Notes: generated by a model not told the origin, from the sequence alone. Shown: positions 18,507 to 27,665, numbered from the stretch's first letter. The stretch: DNA of 64,000 bases from JBEKHT01 sp049511715 (GCA_049511715.1 JBEKXU010000009.1:62001-126000); one strand, 5' to 3'. Made by a program: numbers and translations.

Positions 18507-18962
18507 ATGGAGGAAACGCCCAAGCTGAACAAACCACCTTCAGGACAGAGCCGGGCAACTCAACCGCCTCCAGAGAATCCCAAGACAGAGCATGTCCCCA
18601 AAATCCTCCGAGTTGCCCTTGTCCTGGGAGCGCTGTTGGGTGTGTGGCTCGTGGTGGAAGGACTGTACGCCAGGCTTTTTGGCCAGCTTCCAGAGGTTTC
18701 AACACATTTTGAGCTATGGGCCTCACTCTTGATCCGCTGGAAAATAGATCCGGCAAGGTTGGGTTGGCCTCTGGTGGTGGTCGGAACAACTTGGTGGGGG
18801 TCCCTGGCCGGGGTTTGGATTCGCCACCGCTGGGGATGGCCTTTCGCCATGATCCTGGGCCTCATTTCATTGTTCTTTCTTGGGCCCAGCACACTGATCG
18901 CCGCTTGTCTCCTGGCCATCCTTCTGCTTCCCGACGTCAGGGCTTGGAGGTCTTTCGCCTAA
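18507..18962 (+). CDS. Small membrane protein, unknown function
   Basis: Unrecognised 151-residue protein. A polar, proline-rich N-terminus (about 30 residues) is followed by three to four hydrophobic segments (VALVLGALLGVWLVVEGLYA, LVVVGTTWWGSLAGVWI, MILGLISLFFLG, IAACLLAILLLP). The ATG is preceded by GGGGAAAAG. The gene ends inside the beginning of the deacetylase-like lipoprotein gene (overlap about 19 bp if that gene starts at TTG 18944), which suggests translational coupling and a shared role at the membrane. Confidence 0.65.
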   Translation: MEETPKLNKPPSGQSRATQPPPENPKTEHVPKILRVALVLGALLGVWLVVEGLYARLFGQLPEVSTHFELWASLLIRWKIDPARLGWPLVVVGTTWWGSLAGVWIRHRWGWPFAMILGLISLFFLGPSTLIAACLLAILLLPDVRAWRSFA

Positions 18963-20110
18963 AGGGGTGGGTGGGCCTGCTTCTGCTGGGCGCGTTGCTG
19001 CCTGGTTGCGCCGGAGGAAACCTGCCCACTGCACGTCCTTCCCCTGCCCCGAAGGCAAGCCCCGCCCCCATTTCTGTTACAGCCATAATGAAACCGTCGG
19101 CCGTCCCGCTGGCCACCGGGGAGGCTGTACCCTCAGGTCCAGCGGTTGCCTCCCCCTTGTATCTCACCCCGGAGCCCCCTCCAGTCTTCTCTACCTCTAT
19201 CCTCCAGAAAGGAGTCGTTCCACAAACCTACCTGCAGAGTGAGTGCGCCTACCTCCAGGAGCAGTGGGACCCAAACCGCAGTGCACCTGGCACGATTGTG
19301 GTTCCGGTCTTCTTTCACGGCGTGAGTCCACAGGGAGACCCAAAGTCGAACACAACCTCTTTGGCAGACCTGCAAGCCGCGCTGTGGACGGCCAAGCAGC
19401 TGGGATATGAGATGATCACCTCTCAGCAGTTGGCCGCCTTCCTCTACTCCAATGCGAGAATCCCCTTTCGATCGATGATCTGGATTGTCGATGATCACAA
19501 CATCGGCACCTTGGAGAATCAAATGGTGCCGATTGCGCGCCAAAACGGTTGGGTGATTACGTCGGCCTGGGAAATTGCCTCAACAACGCCGGAACTCTGG
19601 ACGAGGATCGAGAAACTCAGTGCCACAGGACTGGTCGACGTGGAGGCTCACGGCTACATCCACAACATTCCGATTTCTTCTGCGAGTTCGGAAGCCTACT
19701 TGGAGGGAGAGATCTACAAACCCATCCCCATCCTCGAACAGCATTTTGGCCATCGACCGGTGGCATTGATCTGGCCAGGGAGCGGCTTTACTCCCCACGC
19801 CGCCGCCGTGGCCCGCCAAGCCGGCTACGAACTGGCTTTCACCTCCTACGCCCGCGGGCCGCTCATGTTCGATTGGATCCCTCTCGGCGGGTGGGAGCGC
19901 ACGGTGGGCGACCCGCTCATGGTCTTGCCTCGAGAGTGGGGATCGTCCGGCCTCGCTGGCCAGCTGGACAAGTATGCCCAATTGGGGGAGCAAGCCGCGG
20001 GCCAGGCGAGCAAGAGCTATCCTGAGGAGGCCCGCTACTACCGCGAAGCCTGCGGCGGGGAACTTTTTCCCCCCGCCACACCTCAACCCCAGCGGACGCA
20101 AACCCCGTAG
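18944..20110 (+). CDS. Polysaccharide deacetylase-like (NodB/CE4) lipoprotein
   Basis: Predicted lipoprotein of about 388 residues: a short signal segment ending LLGALLPGC, a Pro/Ala/Ser-rich linker, then a NodB-like domain from about residue 120. Metal site elements are visible: the DD of WIVDDHN in the place of the usual TFDDG, and HGYIH as the HxxxH motif, followed by RPVALIWPGSGFT and the late SYARGPLMFDWIPLGG region. Probably removes acyl groups from a cell-surface or external glycan. The start is uncertain (TTG 18944 keeps positive charges before the hydrophobic core; GTG 18971 has AAAGGGG upstream). Confidence 0.78.
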   Translation: MEVFRLKGWVGLLLLGALLPGCAGGNLPTARPSPAPKASPAPISVTAIMKPSAVPLATGEAVPSGPAVASPLYLTPEPPPVFSTSILQKGVVPQTYLQSECAYLQEQWDPNRSAPGTIVVPVFFHGVSPQGDPKSNTTSLADLQAALWTAKQLGYEMITSQQLAAFLYSNARIPFRSMIWIVDDHNIGTLENQMVPIARQNGWVITSAWEIASTTPELWTRIEKLSATGLVDVEAHGYIHNIPISSASSEAYLEGEIYKPIPILEQHFGHRPVALIWPGSGFTPHAAAVARQAGYELAFTSYARGPLMFDWIPLGGWERTVGDPLMVLPREWGSSGLAGQLDKYAQLGEQAAGQASKSYPEEARYYREACGGELFPPATPQPQRTQTP

Positions 20111-20586
20111 ACCCTCCCGACCGGACAACCGCGCTTCGCATCATTCAGGCTTTTGAGGGCGATGACCGGGGGTAGCCCGCAACATCCAGGAGCCATGGAA
20201 GCTGTCCCGCACCTCCATCCTTGCCTTCAACGCGGCCGCCTTCGGCAGCCTCACGGTTCTCGTCCGATCCCAAAGAGGACCGCTCTGTTCGTCTCGAGAA
20301 CCCTCTCGATTTCCCCCTCAAGAGGTCGCTCCTGGGAGCCTTGTGGCTGTGGTTCTCCCGCTCCTTAGGGGCTCGCGGCTGCCGGCACGGGACCAGGGCA
20401 TGGAGTACCCGGATCCGGACCCCCTTCCAGCGGCGGTTCCGCGTGCTTGACCCCGGAATGGGTGTCCTCCCACTGTATCGTGGGGTGAGGGCTGAGTTGA
20501 ACCCAAGGGGCCGACTGGCTTCTCTTGCGTTCCTCCTGATCGGGGGGAATAGCGCTATTACCGCCGGCAGGGATTCTTGGGCTGGC
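20111..20586 (+). other. Gene-free interval
   Basis: About 475 bp between the deacetylase-like gene and the promoter of the next gene. No recognised protein, RNA or repeat. Long antisense frames exist but have no features. Confidence 0.4.
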
Positions 20587-20614
20587 TTGCGGATTGGGGG
20601 GAGTCTCTTATAAT
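20587..20614 (+). promoter_or_regulatory. Predicted sigma-70-type promoter
   Basis: TTGCGG at 20587-20592 and TATAAT at 20609-20614 with a 16-bp spacer, about 52 bp upstream of the ATG at 20667. Confidence 0.6.
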
Positions 20615-20666
20615 TATTGTCCGGGTTTAAACTCGGGCCCGGTCTGTGACGGGAAGGAGTACAACG

Positions 20667-21188
20667 ATGTCGGATCTTGTCTCGAAGGCAAAGGAAGGCC
20701 GAGGCTCGCTCGAAAAGATTGCTGCCGCAATCCCCGGATTTAGCGGGTATATGGAACGCGCCACGCGCCGCGACGCGGACAGACTTCTGCGCCAGACGGT
20801 GGCAGCGGGTTTTGAGCAGCAATGGTCCCGGGTTTCGGAGATCCAGAGGCAGCTCGCGGCCTCCAAGCTGATTGAGCTTGTGGGGAGTCTGGAGGCAGCC
20901 GCACTGAAGCTGCGCATCCTGACCGACCGCATACGCACCGCCTCCTACGGGTACGCCGGGTTCTTCGATATCATCAAGATCAACGAGGCCCAGCTGGCAC
21001 AGCTATACCAGTTTGACAACAGTCTGCTGGACTTGGTCAAGCAGGTGACCGCGGCGGTCGACAATGTGGAGTCATCGGTGGGCAGTGACGGACTGCCTGC
21101 TGCGATTCGTAATCTGACCGGGTTGGCGCAGACCGGCGTCGACACCTTTGCAGGCCGAAGTGAGGTCCTCACTTCGGCTGGGCAGTAG
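20667..21188 (+). CDS. Helical protein of unknown function preceding SPFH gene
   Basis: Unrecognised 173-residue protein, soluble, mostly predicted alpha-helical, no signal or membrane segment. The ATG has an excellent ribosome site (GGAAGGAG) and a promoter upstream, so the gene is well supported. Notable are the basic stretch YMERATRRDADRLLRQ and a long helical region with heptad-like leucines (LIELVGSLEAAALKLRILTDRI). It lies 99 bp before the SPFH-domain gene and probably shares its transcript, which ends at the terminator at 22445. A role with the SPFH protein at membranes is only inferred. Confidence 0.7.
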   Translation: MSDLVSKAKEGRGSLEKIAAAIPGFSGYMERATRRDADRLLRQTVAAGFEQQWSRVSEIQRQLAASKLIELVGSLEAAALKLRILTDRIRTASYGYAGFFDIIKINEAQLAQLYQFDNSLLDLVKQVTAAVDNVESSVGSDGLPAAIRNLTGLAQTGVDTFAGRSEVLTSAGQ

Positions 21189-21287
21189 CCCGGTTCTCCC
21201 TTCAGCTGGGGCGCGGGTTGCGACTCCGAGCTGGAGACGGTGCGACAGCACCCATAGGCGGGCTGGGTTTCACGGAGAGAGCAAACC

Positions 21288-22319
21288 ATGGCGAGAATAT
21301 TCGATGTTATTGAGTATCCAGATGAAATGCAAAACGAAATCGTACACCGGATTCCGGACACCGGGTTTGGGGACTTTCGAATCGGATCGCAGGTCATTGT
21401 CCGGGAGGCCCAGGCTGCGGTGTTCTTCCGCGATGGCAAAGCACTGGACGTCTTTAGCGCAGGGCGCCACACCATTTCGACCGCCAATATCCCCCTGGTC
21501 GTCGGCTTGATTGGTCGCGCCTTCAATGACCGGACTCCTTTCACCGCCGAGGTGTACTTCGTCTCGATCAAGGAGTTCGCGGATCAGAAGTGGGGGACAC
21601 CGCAACCCATCATCGTTCGCAACCCGGGGATGGGTTTGGGGGTCGCCCTGCTCCAGAGTTTCGGCACCTACTCCTTCCAGGTTTCTAATCCTCAGCAGTT
21701 CGTGGCTCAGATTGTGGGTACGGTCGGGACCTATGACACCTCGGCCATTCAGGACCGGCTGCGGGCCATGCTGCTCTCCAAGCTCCAGGAAATGCTGGGA
21801 TCCACGGCGGCGCAGAAAGCTGTGCCGGAGCTGATCGCTCTGACGGAAGAGCTGGGAGCCTCGGTTCGCGCCAAAGCTCAGGATGACTTCCAGGCGCTGG
21901 GACTGACGCTGAAGTCTTTTTACATCGAGAACCTGAAAGCCTCGGAGAAGTCGGCTGAGGACCTGCGGTCGATGGGTTTGCTGGACATGGCGACCTACAC
22001 GCAGCTCCAGGCGGCCGACGCGATGCGGGAAGCCGCTCGCAACCCTCAGGGCGGCGCGGGGTTGACGGCAGGAATTGGAGCTGGCGTCGGCCTGGGTCAG
22101 GCGATGAGCCAGGCACTCCAGGGAGCCGCGAGCGCACCGGCCGGCGGACAACCCGGGACGATGCTGGATGTCATGACCGTCTCAGACGCCGCTGCTGCCC
22201 TGAAAGTGAGTGAAGAGGACGTGCTCGGCTTGATCAACAGTGGCGACCTGAAGGCCAAGAAGATTGGGACGACCTTTCGCATCAGCCGCACCGCTTTGCA
22301 GGAATACCTCTCCAAGTAG
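21288..22319 (+). CDS. SPFH-domain protein (YdjI/virion-core-like) fused to a DNA-binding-type domain
   Basis: Protein of 343 residues. Residues about 1-230 match the SPFH/band-7-like group often named virion core protein (EMQNEIVHRIPDTGFGDFRIGSQVIVREAQAAVFFRDGKALDVF...). A Gly/Ala-rich linker follows (about 250-285), and the last 50 residues form an excisionase/MerR-like helix-turn-helix (MTVSDAAAALKVSEEDVLGLINSGDLKAKKIGT...). Close relatives usually carry a zinc ribbon there instead. ATG with GGAGAGAG upstream; terminator 125 bp downstream. Cytosolic; role unknown, possibly membrane-stress related as for other SPFH proteins. Confidence 0.82.
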   Translation: MARIFDVIEYPDEMQNEIVHRIPDTGFGDFRIGSQVIVREAQAAVFFRDGKALDVFSAGRHTISTANIPLVVGLIGRAFNDRTPFTAEVYFVSIKEFADQKWGTPQPIIVRNPGMGLGVALLQSFGTYSFQVSNPQQFVAQIVGTVGTYDTSAIQDRLRAMLLSKLQEMLGSTAAQKAVPELIALTEELGASVRAKAQDDFQALGLTLKSFYIENLKASEKSAEDLRSMGLLDMATYTQLQAADAMREAARNPQGGAGLTAGIGAGVGLGQAMSQALQGAASAPAGGQPGTMLDVMTVSDAAAALKVSEEDVLGLINSGDLKAKKIGTTFRISRTALQEYLSK

Positions 22320-22444
22320 TCGGCCGTCCCCTCTGGCATCCCGGGGGAGGAAGAGGCTGGCCCGAGGGGCGTCGGCCGCTTGACCGGCACCCAGCCTGGC
22401 GGCGGAAGCGCTCCGGTTGCGGCGAAGCAAGCGCGAATAAAGAA

Positions 22445-22481
22445 GAGGGAGGGGCGACAGACCTCGCCCCTCCCTCCTTTT
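22445..22481 (+). terminator. Strong terminator between convergent genes
   Basis: Perfect 13-bp stem (GAGGGAGGGGCGA / TCGCCCCTCCCTC) with a six-base loop and CTTTT downstream on the plus strand. On the minus strand the stem is followed by TTCTTTATT, so it may work in both directions, ending the SPFH transcript and the plsX-fabF-NERD transcript. Confidence 0.85.
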
Positions 22482-22498
22482 CAACCCGCCGGGCAAGC

Positions 22499-23194
22499 CT
22501 AGTGCTTGATGGACGTCACAACCCGATCCAGTTGGCTGGCGTTCAGCCCCACCCCTTTTGGCAAATGGCGAAGGTACTCCTTCAGCTTCTGCCCATAAAG
22601 CACAGGCACAGGAGCGGAATCTGCATCGACGGCGCTCTGTTCGTTGGTAAAGACGATGATGGGCTGGACCGGAGGGGGTTCGTCCCCCTGCAGGAGACGC
22701 TTCAACCGCTCCTGGAGCGACTGCGCCTCCGCTTGGCCTTCCAGGGTCGGATTTCCGAGGCTCTCCTGGGCAAAGAACTTGCGGAACCAGGACACCCCGG
22801 AGTGATGCCAGCGTTTGCCATCGTAGCTCACCTGCCCTCCTTGGAACTTGGGCACGAGAGCGAAGACGCCGGCAGGGGAGAAGAGCGCGTGTCCGCTGCC
22901 CAGATAGTAGTGGACAATGAGGTACTGGTCATCCAGCCCCTTTAGGGCCGCGTCGAGTGCTTGGTCCGGGCGGGGAGTCCGGCCGTAACGGTTGGTAAAG
23001 TAGATTCCGATGTTGGCCAAAACGAATCCCGACATTAAGGCAGCCAGGGAGAGATCGGCCCTCTGAGGCTGAAGGAAAGTGACCGCCATGCCTCCTACGA
23101 GAATAAGCAACCCTCCCAGATGAGCGCCAAGGCCGATACGGCTGTTTCGTTTGATCAGGGATTCGTTGGTGATCCGCTTCACGATGTCTCCCAT
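22499..23194 (-). CDS. NERD-domain membrane protein
   Basis: Protein of 231 residues with two hydrophobic segments near the N-terminus (about 25-45 and 50-70) followed by a nuclease-related (NERD) domain: HALFSPAGVFALVPKFQGGQVSYDGKRW is the recognisable core, and a C-terminal segment with PIIVFTNE. The family is thought to relate to restriction-type nucleases, but function is generally unproven. The ATG overlaps the end of fabF by 16 bp, so it is expected to be translationally coupled to fatty acid genes; whether that is functional or accidental is unclear. Confidence 0.78.
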   Translation of the reverse strand: MGDIVKRITNESLIKRNSRIGLGAHLGGLLILVGGMAVTFLQPQRADLSLAALMSGFVLANIGIYFTNRYGRTPRPDQALDAALKGLDDQYLIVHYYLGSGHALFSPAGVFALVPKFQGGQVSYDGKRWHHSGVSWFRKFFAQESLGNPTLEGQAEAQSLQERLKRLLQGDEPPPVQPIIVFTNEQSAVDADSAPVPVLYGQKLKEYLRHLPKGVGLNASQLDRVVTSIKH

Positions 23195-24438
23195 TTGCGC
23201 AAGACTAAGCAGGCGTTCTGACCACCCAGGCCGAACGAGTTGGAAAGCGCGACATGAATATCGGCCGACCGCGCTACGTTGGGGACGTAGTCGAGATCGC
23301 AGACCGGGTCCGGGATGACCGAATTAATGGTGGGGTGAATCTGGCCTGCCTGGAGGGACAAGGCGCAGACAATCGCCTCGATGGCCCCGGAAGCTCCCAG
23401 AGCATGACCAATCATAGACTTGGTCGAACTGATCGGGATGGAATAAGCGCGCTGTCCGAATAACCGCTTAATGGCCAGCGTTTCCATGGCGTCGTTGGCC
23501 TCGGTGGAGGTGCCGTGAGCGTTGATGTAATCGACCTCTTGCGGCGCAACGGAAGCGTTCTCCAGGGCCCAGCGCATGGTGCGAAGTGCTCCCTCGCCGC
23601 TGGGTTCCGGTGACGCCACGTGATAGGCGTCGGAGGAGGAAGCATGCCCGAGCAGCTCGGCATAGATGTGCACCCCTCGCTGCAGGGCGTGCTCCAGGCT
23701 CTCGAGAACGAGGGTCGCCGCTCCCTCGGAGAATACGAAGCCTTCGCGATCGCGGTCGAATGGACGGGAGGCCTCGCTGGCCCGGTCATTAAAGTGGATG
23801 GGCAAAGCGCGGAGGGAGGCAAATCCCCCGATGGTGAAATCACAGATGATGCCCTCCGCGCCGCCGCAGAAGGCCACATCCGCCCGATCCCGCCGGATCA
23901 TTTCCAGTCCCTCTCCGATCGTTTGAGTCCCAGTCGCACAGGAGGTGCTCAGGGTGAGATTCGGTCCCCGAGCGCCCAGCAGGTGTGCGATGTGAAAGGT
24001 GGAACTGTTCGGGAGCACCGCGGGCACAGAAAAGGGGTTGATGCGATCGTAACCTCGCCGGCGCATGGTCTGGATCTCTTGATCGAGACGGTCGATGGCC
24101 CCGATCGCGGTTCCATAAACCAGCGCCACGCGTTCGGGATCGGCCAGCGGCAGCCCCAGATCCGAGTCGCGAAGCGCCTCCTGCGCCGAGACCAGCGCCA
24201 GCTGGCTGACGCGCGCCATCCTGCGCGCCTGCTTGGCTTCCATGTACGCGGTGGGGTCGAAGCCTTTGACCTCCCCTGCAATCTGGCAGGGAAGGTCCCG
24301 TGGATCGAACTGGGTGATTCGGGTAATTCCTGAGCGGCCAGCGAGCAGGCCTTCCCAAAGGTCGCTCACGGAGAGACCCAGTGGCGTGATGGCGCCCAGT
24401 CCAGTGATCACGGTGCGCTTGTTGGAAGACTGATTCAT
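23179..24438 (-). CDS. fabF: 3-oxoacyl-ACP synthase II
   Basis: Condensing enzyme of fatty acid elongation, 419 residues. The Cys-His-His triad regions are intact: STSCATGTQ (Cys167), HGTSTEAND, and STKSMIGHALGASGA. The N-terminus VITGLGAITPLG is typical. Starts with ATG 31 bp behind plsX, so plsX-fabF-NERD protein form one leftward operon for fatty acid and phospholipid synthesis. No acpP or fabD/G is present between them, which differs from the common cluster. Confidence 0.95.
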   Translation of the reverse strand: MNQSSNKRTVITGLGAITPLGLSVSDLWEGLLAGRSGITRITQFDPRDLPCQIAGEVKGFDPTAYMEAKQARRMARVSQLALVSAQEALRDSDLGLPLADPERVALVYGTAIGAIDRLDQEIQTMRRRGYDRINPFSVPAVLPNSSTFHIAHLLGARGPNLTLSTSCATGTQTIGEGLEMIRRDRADVAFCGGAEGIICDFTIGGFASLRALPIHFNDRASEASRPFDRDREGFVFSEGAATLVLESLEHALQRGVHIYAELLGHASSSDAYHVASPEPSGEGALRTMRWALENASVAPQEVDYINAHGTSTEANDAMETLAIKRLFGQRAYSIPISSTKSMIGHALGASGAIEAIVCALSLQAGQIHPTINSVIPDPVCDLDYVPNVARSADIHVALSNSFGLGGQNACLVLRKWETS

Positions 24439-24469
24439 GGCTGGTCCGACAAGCCTGTCCCTCGGGGAC

Positions 24470-25489
24470 CTAGGCCGGGGAGGGAAGGCGCTGGCCGATC
24501 TCCGCGCGGATCGAATTCAGGACGTCCGCCTCGACGGCCCGCTTGGCCAGCCGCACGGCGTTCTCGATGGCCAGCGCGTTGGAGCGCCCGTGTCCGACAA
24601 AGATGAGTCCGTCGATGCCGAGCAGAGGTGCGGCTCCTTCCTCGGTCGGGTCGAGCAGCTTCGCCACAGACCGAAGCGTCGGCCGCACCAACAGGCCTCC
24701 CAGCTTGCCCAGGAGGGAGGCCGATTGAATCCTATCGCGCATTGTTTCGAGAATCAAGGAGGCCACCGCTTCGGAGGCCTTCAGCAGGATATTCCCGGTG
24801 AACCCATCCGTCACGACCACATCGGCCGTTCCGGCCATCAATTCCTTGGGCTCCACATTGCCCAGGTAGTTTAGGCCGCTCACCAGAAGTTGCTTGTGAC
24901 TCTCACGGACCAGGGCATCCCCTTTCCCCGCCTCTTCCCCATTGGAGAGCAGAGCCACCCGAGGATTCTTCACCCCGCGTACTCGTTCGGCATACACTGC
25001 TCCCATCACAGCAAATTGGACCACGTTCTCCGGTTTGCAGTCTGGGTTGGCTCCGATGTCGAGCACGACGCATTTGCCCAAACGAGTCGGGAAAACTGTT
25101 GCCAGAGCAGGCCGTTCCACGCCGGCCAGCGTGCCGATGCGAAAATAGGCTGTTGCGGCGGCCGCCCCCGTGTTTCCGGCCGTCACGAAGGCTTGGGCCT
25201 CCCCGCGCTTGACTAGGTCCATGCCCACCGCCATCGAAGTGCGCGGTTCTTTGCGTTTCGCCTTGAGCGCCAGGGCCAACCCCTTGTCCTCCATCGTCAG
25301 CATTTCGGGTGAGTGCACGACGCGGATCGGGAGGCCCTGGGTCTCCAGCGGCTCGAGCACTGTGCGGATTTGAGACTCGTCGCCTACCAGGATGATCTCG
25401 ATCCCGTACTTGCGGGCCGCAGCCACAGCCCCTTCGACATCCGGCTGGGGATAGTGATCCGATCCCATCGCGTCCACGGCTATCTTCAT
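24470..25489 (-). CDS. plsX: Phosphate acyltransferase PlsX
   Basis: Converts acyl-ACP to acyl-phosphate for phosphatidic acid synthesis; peripheral membrane enzyme, 339 residues. Family motifs seen: MKIAVDAMGSDHYP at the N-terminus, MAVGMDLVKRGEAQAFVTAGNTGA, DIGANPDCKPE, LLSNGEEAGKG and VVTDGFTGNILLK. The ATG is used, with GGGAAGG eight bases before it; a GTG two codons earlier is an alternative. First gene of the leftward operon with fabF. Confidence 0.95.
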   Translation of the reverse strand: MKIAVDAMGSDHYPQPDVEGAVAAARKYGIEIILVGDESQIRTVLEPLETQGLPIRVVHSPEMLTMEDKGLALALKAKRKEPRTSMAVGMDLVKRGEAQAFVTAGNTGAAAATAYFRIGTLAGVERPALATVFPTRLGKCVVLDIGANPDCKPENVVQFAVMGAVYAERVRGVKNPRVALLSNGEEAGKGDALVRESHKQLLVSGLNYLGNVEPKELMAGTADVVVTDGFTGNILLKASEAVASLILETMRDRIQSASLLGKLGGLLVRPTLRSVAKLLDPTEEGAAPLLGIDGLIFVGHGRSNALAIENAVRLAKRAVEADVLNSIRAEIGQRLPSPA

Positions 25490-25625
25490 TGGCACGACCT
25501 TCCCGGTTATTGCCGCGAGGCCACAGCAGGATTTCGAAACCGCTTGGGCGGCAGCGGCTGAGTATCGAGGCTTGCTTTCTCACCTTCGGGCCGGCAGTTC
25601 GCTTCCCTCCGCCGGGTAGTTTAAG

Positions 25626-25653
25626 TTGACACGACGAGTGCCCCAGTTATAAT
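25626..25653 (+). promoter_or_regulatory. Consensus promoter of tRNA-Leu
   Basis: TTGACA at 25626-25631 and TATAAT at 25648-25653 with a 16-bp spacer, the best sigma-70-type promoter in the window; the tRNA starts 17 bp after the -10. Confidence 0.9.
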
Positions 25654-25670
25654 CGAGATTGATCTGTCCT

Positions 25671-25752
25671 GCGCTGGTGCTGGAACTGGCAGACAGGCAT
25701 GGTTGAGGGCCATGTGCCGAAAGGCGTGGGGGTTCAACTCCCCCCCAGCGCA
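25671..25752 (+). tRNA. tRNA-Leu (anticodon GAG)
   Basis: Folds as a class II tRNA: acceptor GCGCTGG/CCAGCGC with discriminator A, anticodon stem CATGG/CCATG with loop TTGAGGG (anticodon GAG at 25705-25707), a variable arm GCC-GAAA-GGC, and T arm GGGGG-TTCAACT-CCCCC. Reads CUC and CUU. The 3' CCA is not encoded (CAG follows). It is a single-gene unit with its own promoter and terminator. Confidence 0.97.
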
Positions 25753-25755
25753 CAG

Positions 25756-25784
25756 TCCGCCGCCAGCGAAGGCGGCGGATTTTT
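25756..25784 (+). terminator. Terminator of tRNA-Leu
   Basis: Nine-bp GC-rich stem TCCGCCGCC/GGCGGCGGA with a six-base loop AGCGAA and a run of T, four bases after the tRNA. Confidence 0.92.
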
Positions 25785-25985
25785 CTGATTGTCGCTGGGG
25801 GCAGTCGCGCCCCCTCTCGGTCCCTTGCGGGCGGCAGGAATTTGTGCCGGCCTGATCTGCCCCACCTCGCCGAGTCCCGGTCACGATCCCAGTCCGCGGG
25901 GTCGCTGGCCCAGCCCCGAGAAGGCTAGATCTTGTCTAGATCGCCGGGTCGTCCCCAATACCGGCCTAGCGGAACCGACCGCATG

Positions 25986-26789
25986 TCAGATCAAGACCTT
26001 GCTGAGGAACGCCCTCGTGCGCTCGTGCTGGGGTGAATTGAAGATCTGATCGGGTGTCCCCCGCTCCAGGATCTGGCCCTCATCGATGAAGATGACGCGC
26101 CGGGCCGCCGCCTTGGCAAAGCCGATTTCATGGGACACGACGATCATGGTCATCTCCTGCGCCAACTCTTTCATCACGTCCAGGACCTCTCCGATCATTT
26201 CGGGATCCAAGGCGGAGGTCGGCTCATCGAACAGCATCAGGCTGGGTCGCATGGCCAGAGCTCGGGCGATGGCCACTCGCTGTTGCTGCCCGCCGGAAAG
26301 CTGATTGGGGTAGCTGTCCCGCTTGCTGGCCAAGCCCACACGGGCCAGGAGGCGCTCGCCTTCGGCCTTGGCCTGCGCCAGAGGGGTTTGCCGCACTCGG
26401 AGCGGGGCTTCGAGAATGTTTTCCAGCGCCGTCATGTGGGGAAACAGGTTGAAGCGCTGGAAGACCATTCCGATTTCGGCCCGCTGGCGGGCGATGTTGT
26501 TCTCGCTGTCCTCTATGAGCTTGCCATTGCGCTCCGAGTACCCGTTCAGGTGGCCATTGACGTAGATGTGCCCGCTGTTGATTTTCTCCAGGTGATTGAT
26601 GCAACGCAAGAAGGTGCTCTTGCCTGACCCGGAGGGGCCAATAATCACGACCGTCTCGTTCTTTTGCACTTCCAGATTGATGTCCTTTAGGACGTGCAAT
26701 GAGCCGAAGTACTTGTTAACCGCCTCAGCCTTCACCACGCTGGAAAGGGCTGCTGGATTGGCGGTGGGGGGCTGCCCAGGAATGGTCAT
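25986..26789 (-). CDS. Polar amino acid ABC transporter, ATP-binding protein
   Basis: ATPase of a PAAT-family importer (GlnQ/HisP type), 267 residues. Walker A GPSGSGKST, Q-loop VFQRFNLFPHMT, signature LSGGQQQRVAIARAL, Walker B LMLFDEPTSALDPE and the switch VSHEIGFA are all intact. The ATG overlaps the stop of the permease gene as TAATG, so the two are translationally coupled. The N-terminus has a Pro/Ala-rich extension of about 18 residues before the domain. Specific amino acid not predictable from sequence. Confidence 0.93.
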   Translation of the reverse strand: MTIPGQPPTANPAALSSVVKAEAVNKYFGSLHVLKDINLEVQKNETVVIIGPSGSGKSTFLRCINHLEKINSGHIYVNGHLNGYSERNGKLIEDSENNIARQRAEIGMVFQRFNLFPHMTALENILEAPLRVRQTPLAQAKAEGERLLARVGLASKRDSYPNQLSGGQQQRVAIARALAMRPSLMLFDEPTSALDPEMIGEVLDVMKELAQEMTMIVVSHEIGFAKAAARRVIFIDEGQILERGTPDQIFNSPQHERTRAFLSKVLI

Positions 26790-27571
26790 TAGCGCACTCC
26801 TTTGCCAGCGCCGCTGAACAGCCGCTGCATCATGCTCGGCCCGCGTTCGACGCCTTTGCGTTCGCCGAGGCCGGCCTCGATGCGGGCTTGGATTAAGGAC
26901 CATACGGTGGTTAGGAACAGGTAGTATAGGGAAGCGGCGATGAATAGCTCAAAGGGCTTGAAAATCCGCGCGTTGACTTGCGTATAGGCGTAAAAAAGCT
27001 CCCCGGCGGAGATGACCTGCATCAGCGAGGTCGTCTTCATCATGTTGTTGAATTCGTTCCCGAGCGGAGGAATGATCACCTTCGCTGCCTGGGGCAGGAT
27101 GATGCGGCTCATGGCTAGGCGGTAATTCATCCCCAGGCTCTTGGCTGCCTCCATCTGCCCCGGGTCGATCGACTCGATTCCGGCGCGGATGATCTCCTCC
27201 ATGTAGGCCCCTTCGTTAATCGCCAGAGCCAATGTCCCCGCCTGGATGGCGCCGCTAACGGCAATCATACCGAGGCTGATGGTTGGGAAGTTGTAGATGT
27301 GCGTGACGCCGAAGCCGAAAAACAGAAGGGACATCTGGACCAGAAGGGGGGTGCCTCGGAAGTACCAGATGTAAGCCTCGGATAGCCAACGCAAAGGCAC
27401 CAAGCGCGACATCTTTCCGAGGGCGGCGATCAGGCCGAAGATGACGCCCAGGACCTGAGCAATCACACTGACGACGACCGTGACGATCAGGCCGGTGCGG
27501 ATCAGAGGATTCTGCAGGGCAGTCGGGGGCCAAGTATATTGAAGGAACACTTTCCAATCAAAGAAGTACAT
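26789..27571 (-). CDS. Polar amino acid ABC transporter, permease
   Basis: HisMQ-type inner membrane permease of 260 residues with about five membrane helices and an intact EAA loop (GIESIDPGQMEAAKSLGMNYRLAMSRIILPQA) that docks on the ATPase. A single permease gene is present, so the transporter probably uses a homodimer. It follows the binding-protein gene after 173 bp that include a large hairpin, and overlaps the ATPase gene. Confidence 0.93.
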   Translation of the reverse strand: MYFFDWKVFLQYTWPPTALQNPLIRTGLIVTVVVSVIAQVLGVIFGLIAALGKMSRLVPLRWLSEAYIWYFRGTPLLVQMSLLFFGFGVTHIYNFPTISLGMIAVSGAIQAGTLALAINEGAYMEEIIRAGIESIDPGQMEAAKSLGMNYRLAMSRIILPQAAKVIIPPLGNEFNNMMKTTSLMQVISAGELFYAYTQVNARIFKPFELFIAASLYYLFLTTVWSLIQARIEAGLGERKGVERGPSMMQRLFSGAGKGVR

Positions 27572-27665
27572 CAGATCGTCTCCGGGGCGAGGACGTCACC
27601 GGTTTGCAGTCGACGAGGAATTTCCCTGGCCTGCACAGGTCGCGGCTCCGCCATAATATAGAGGA

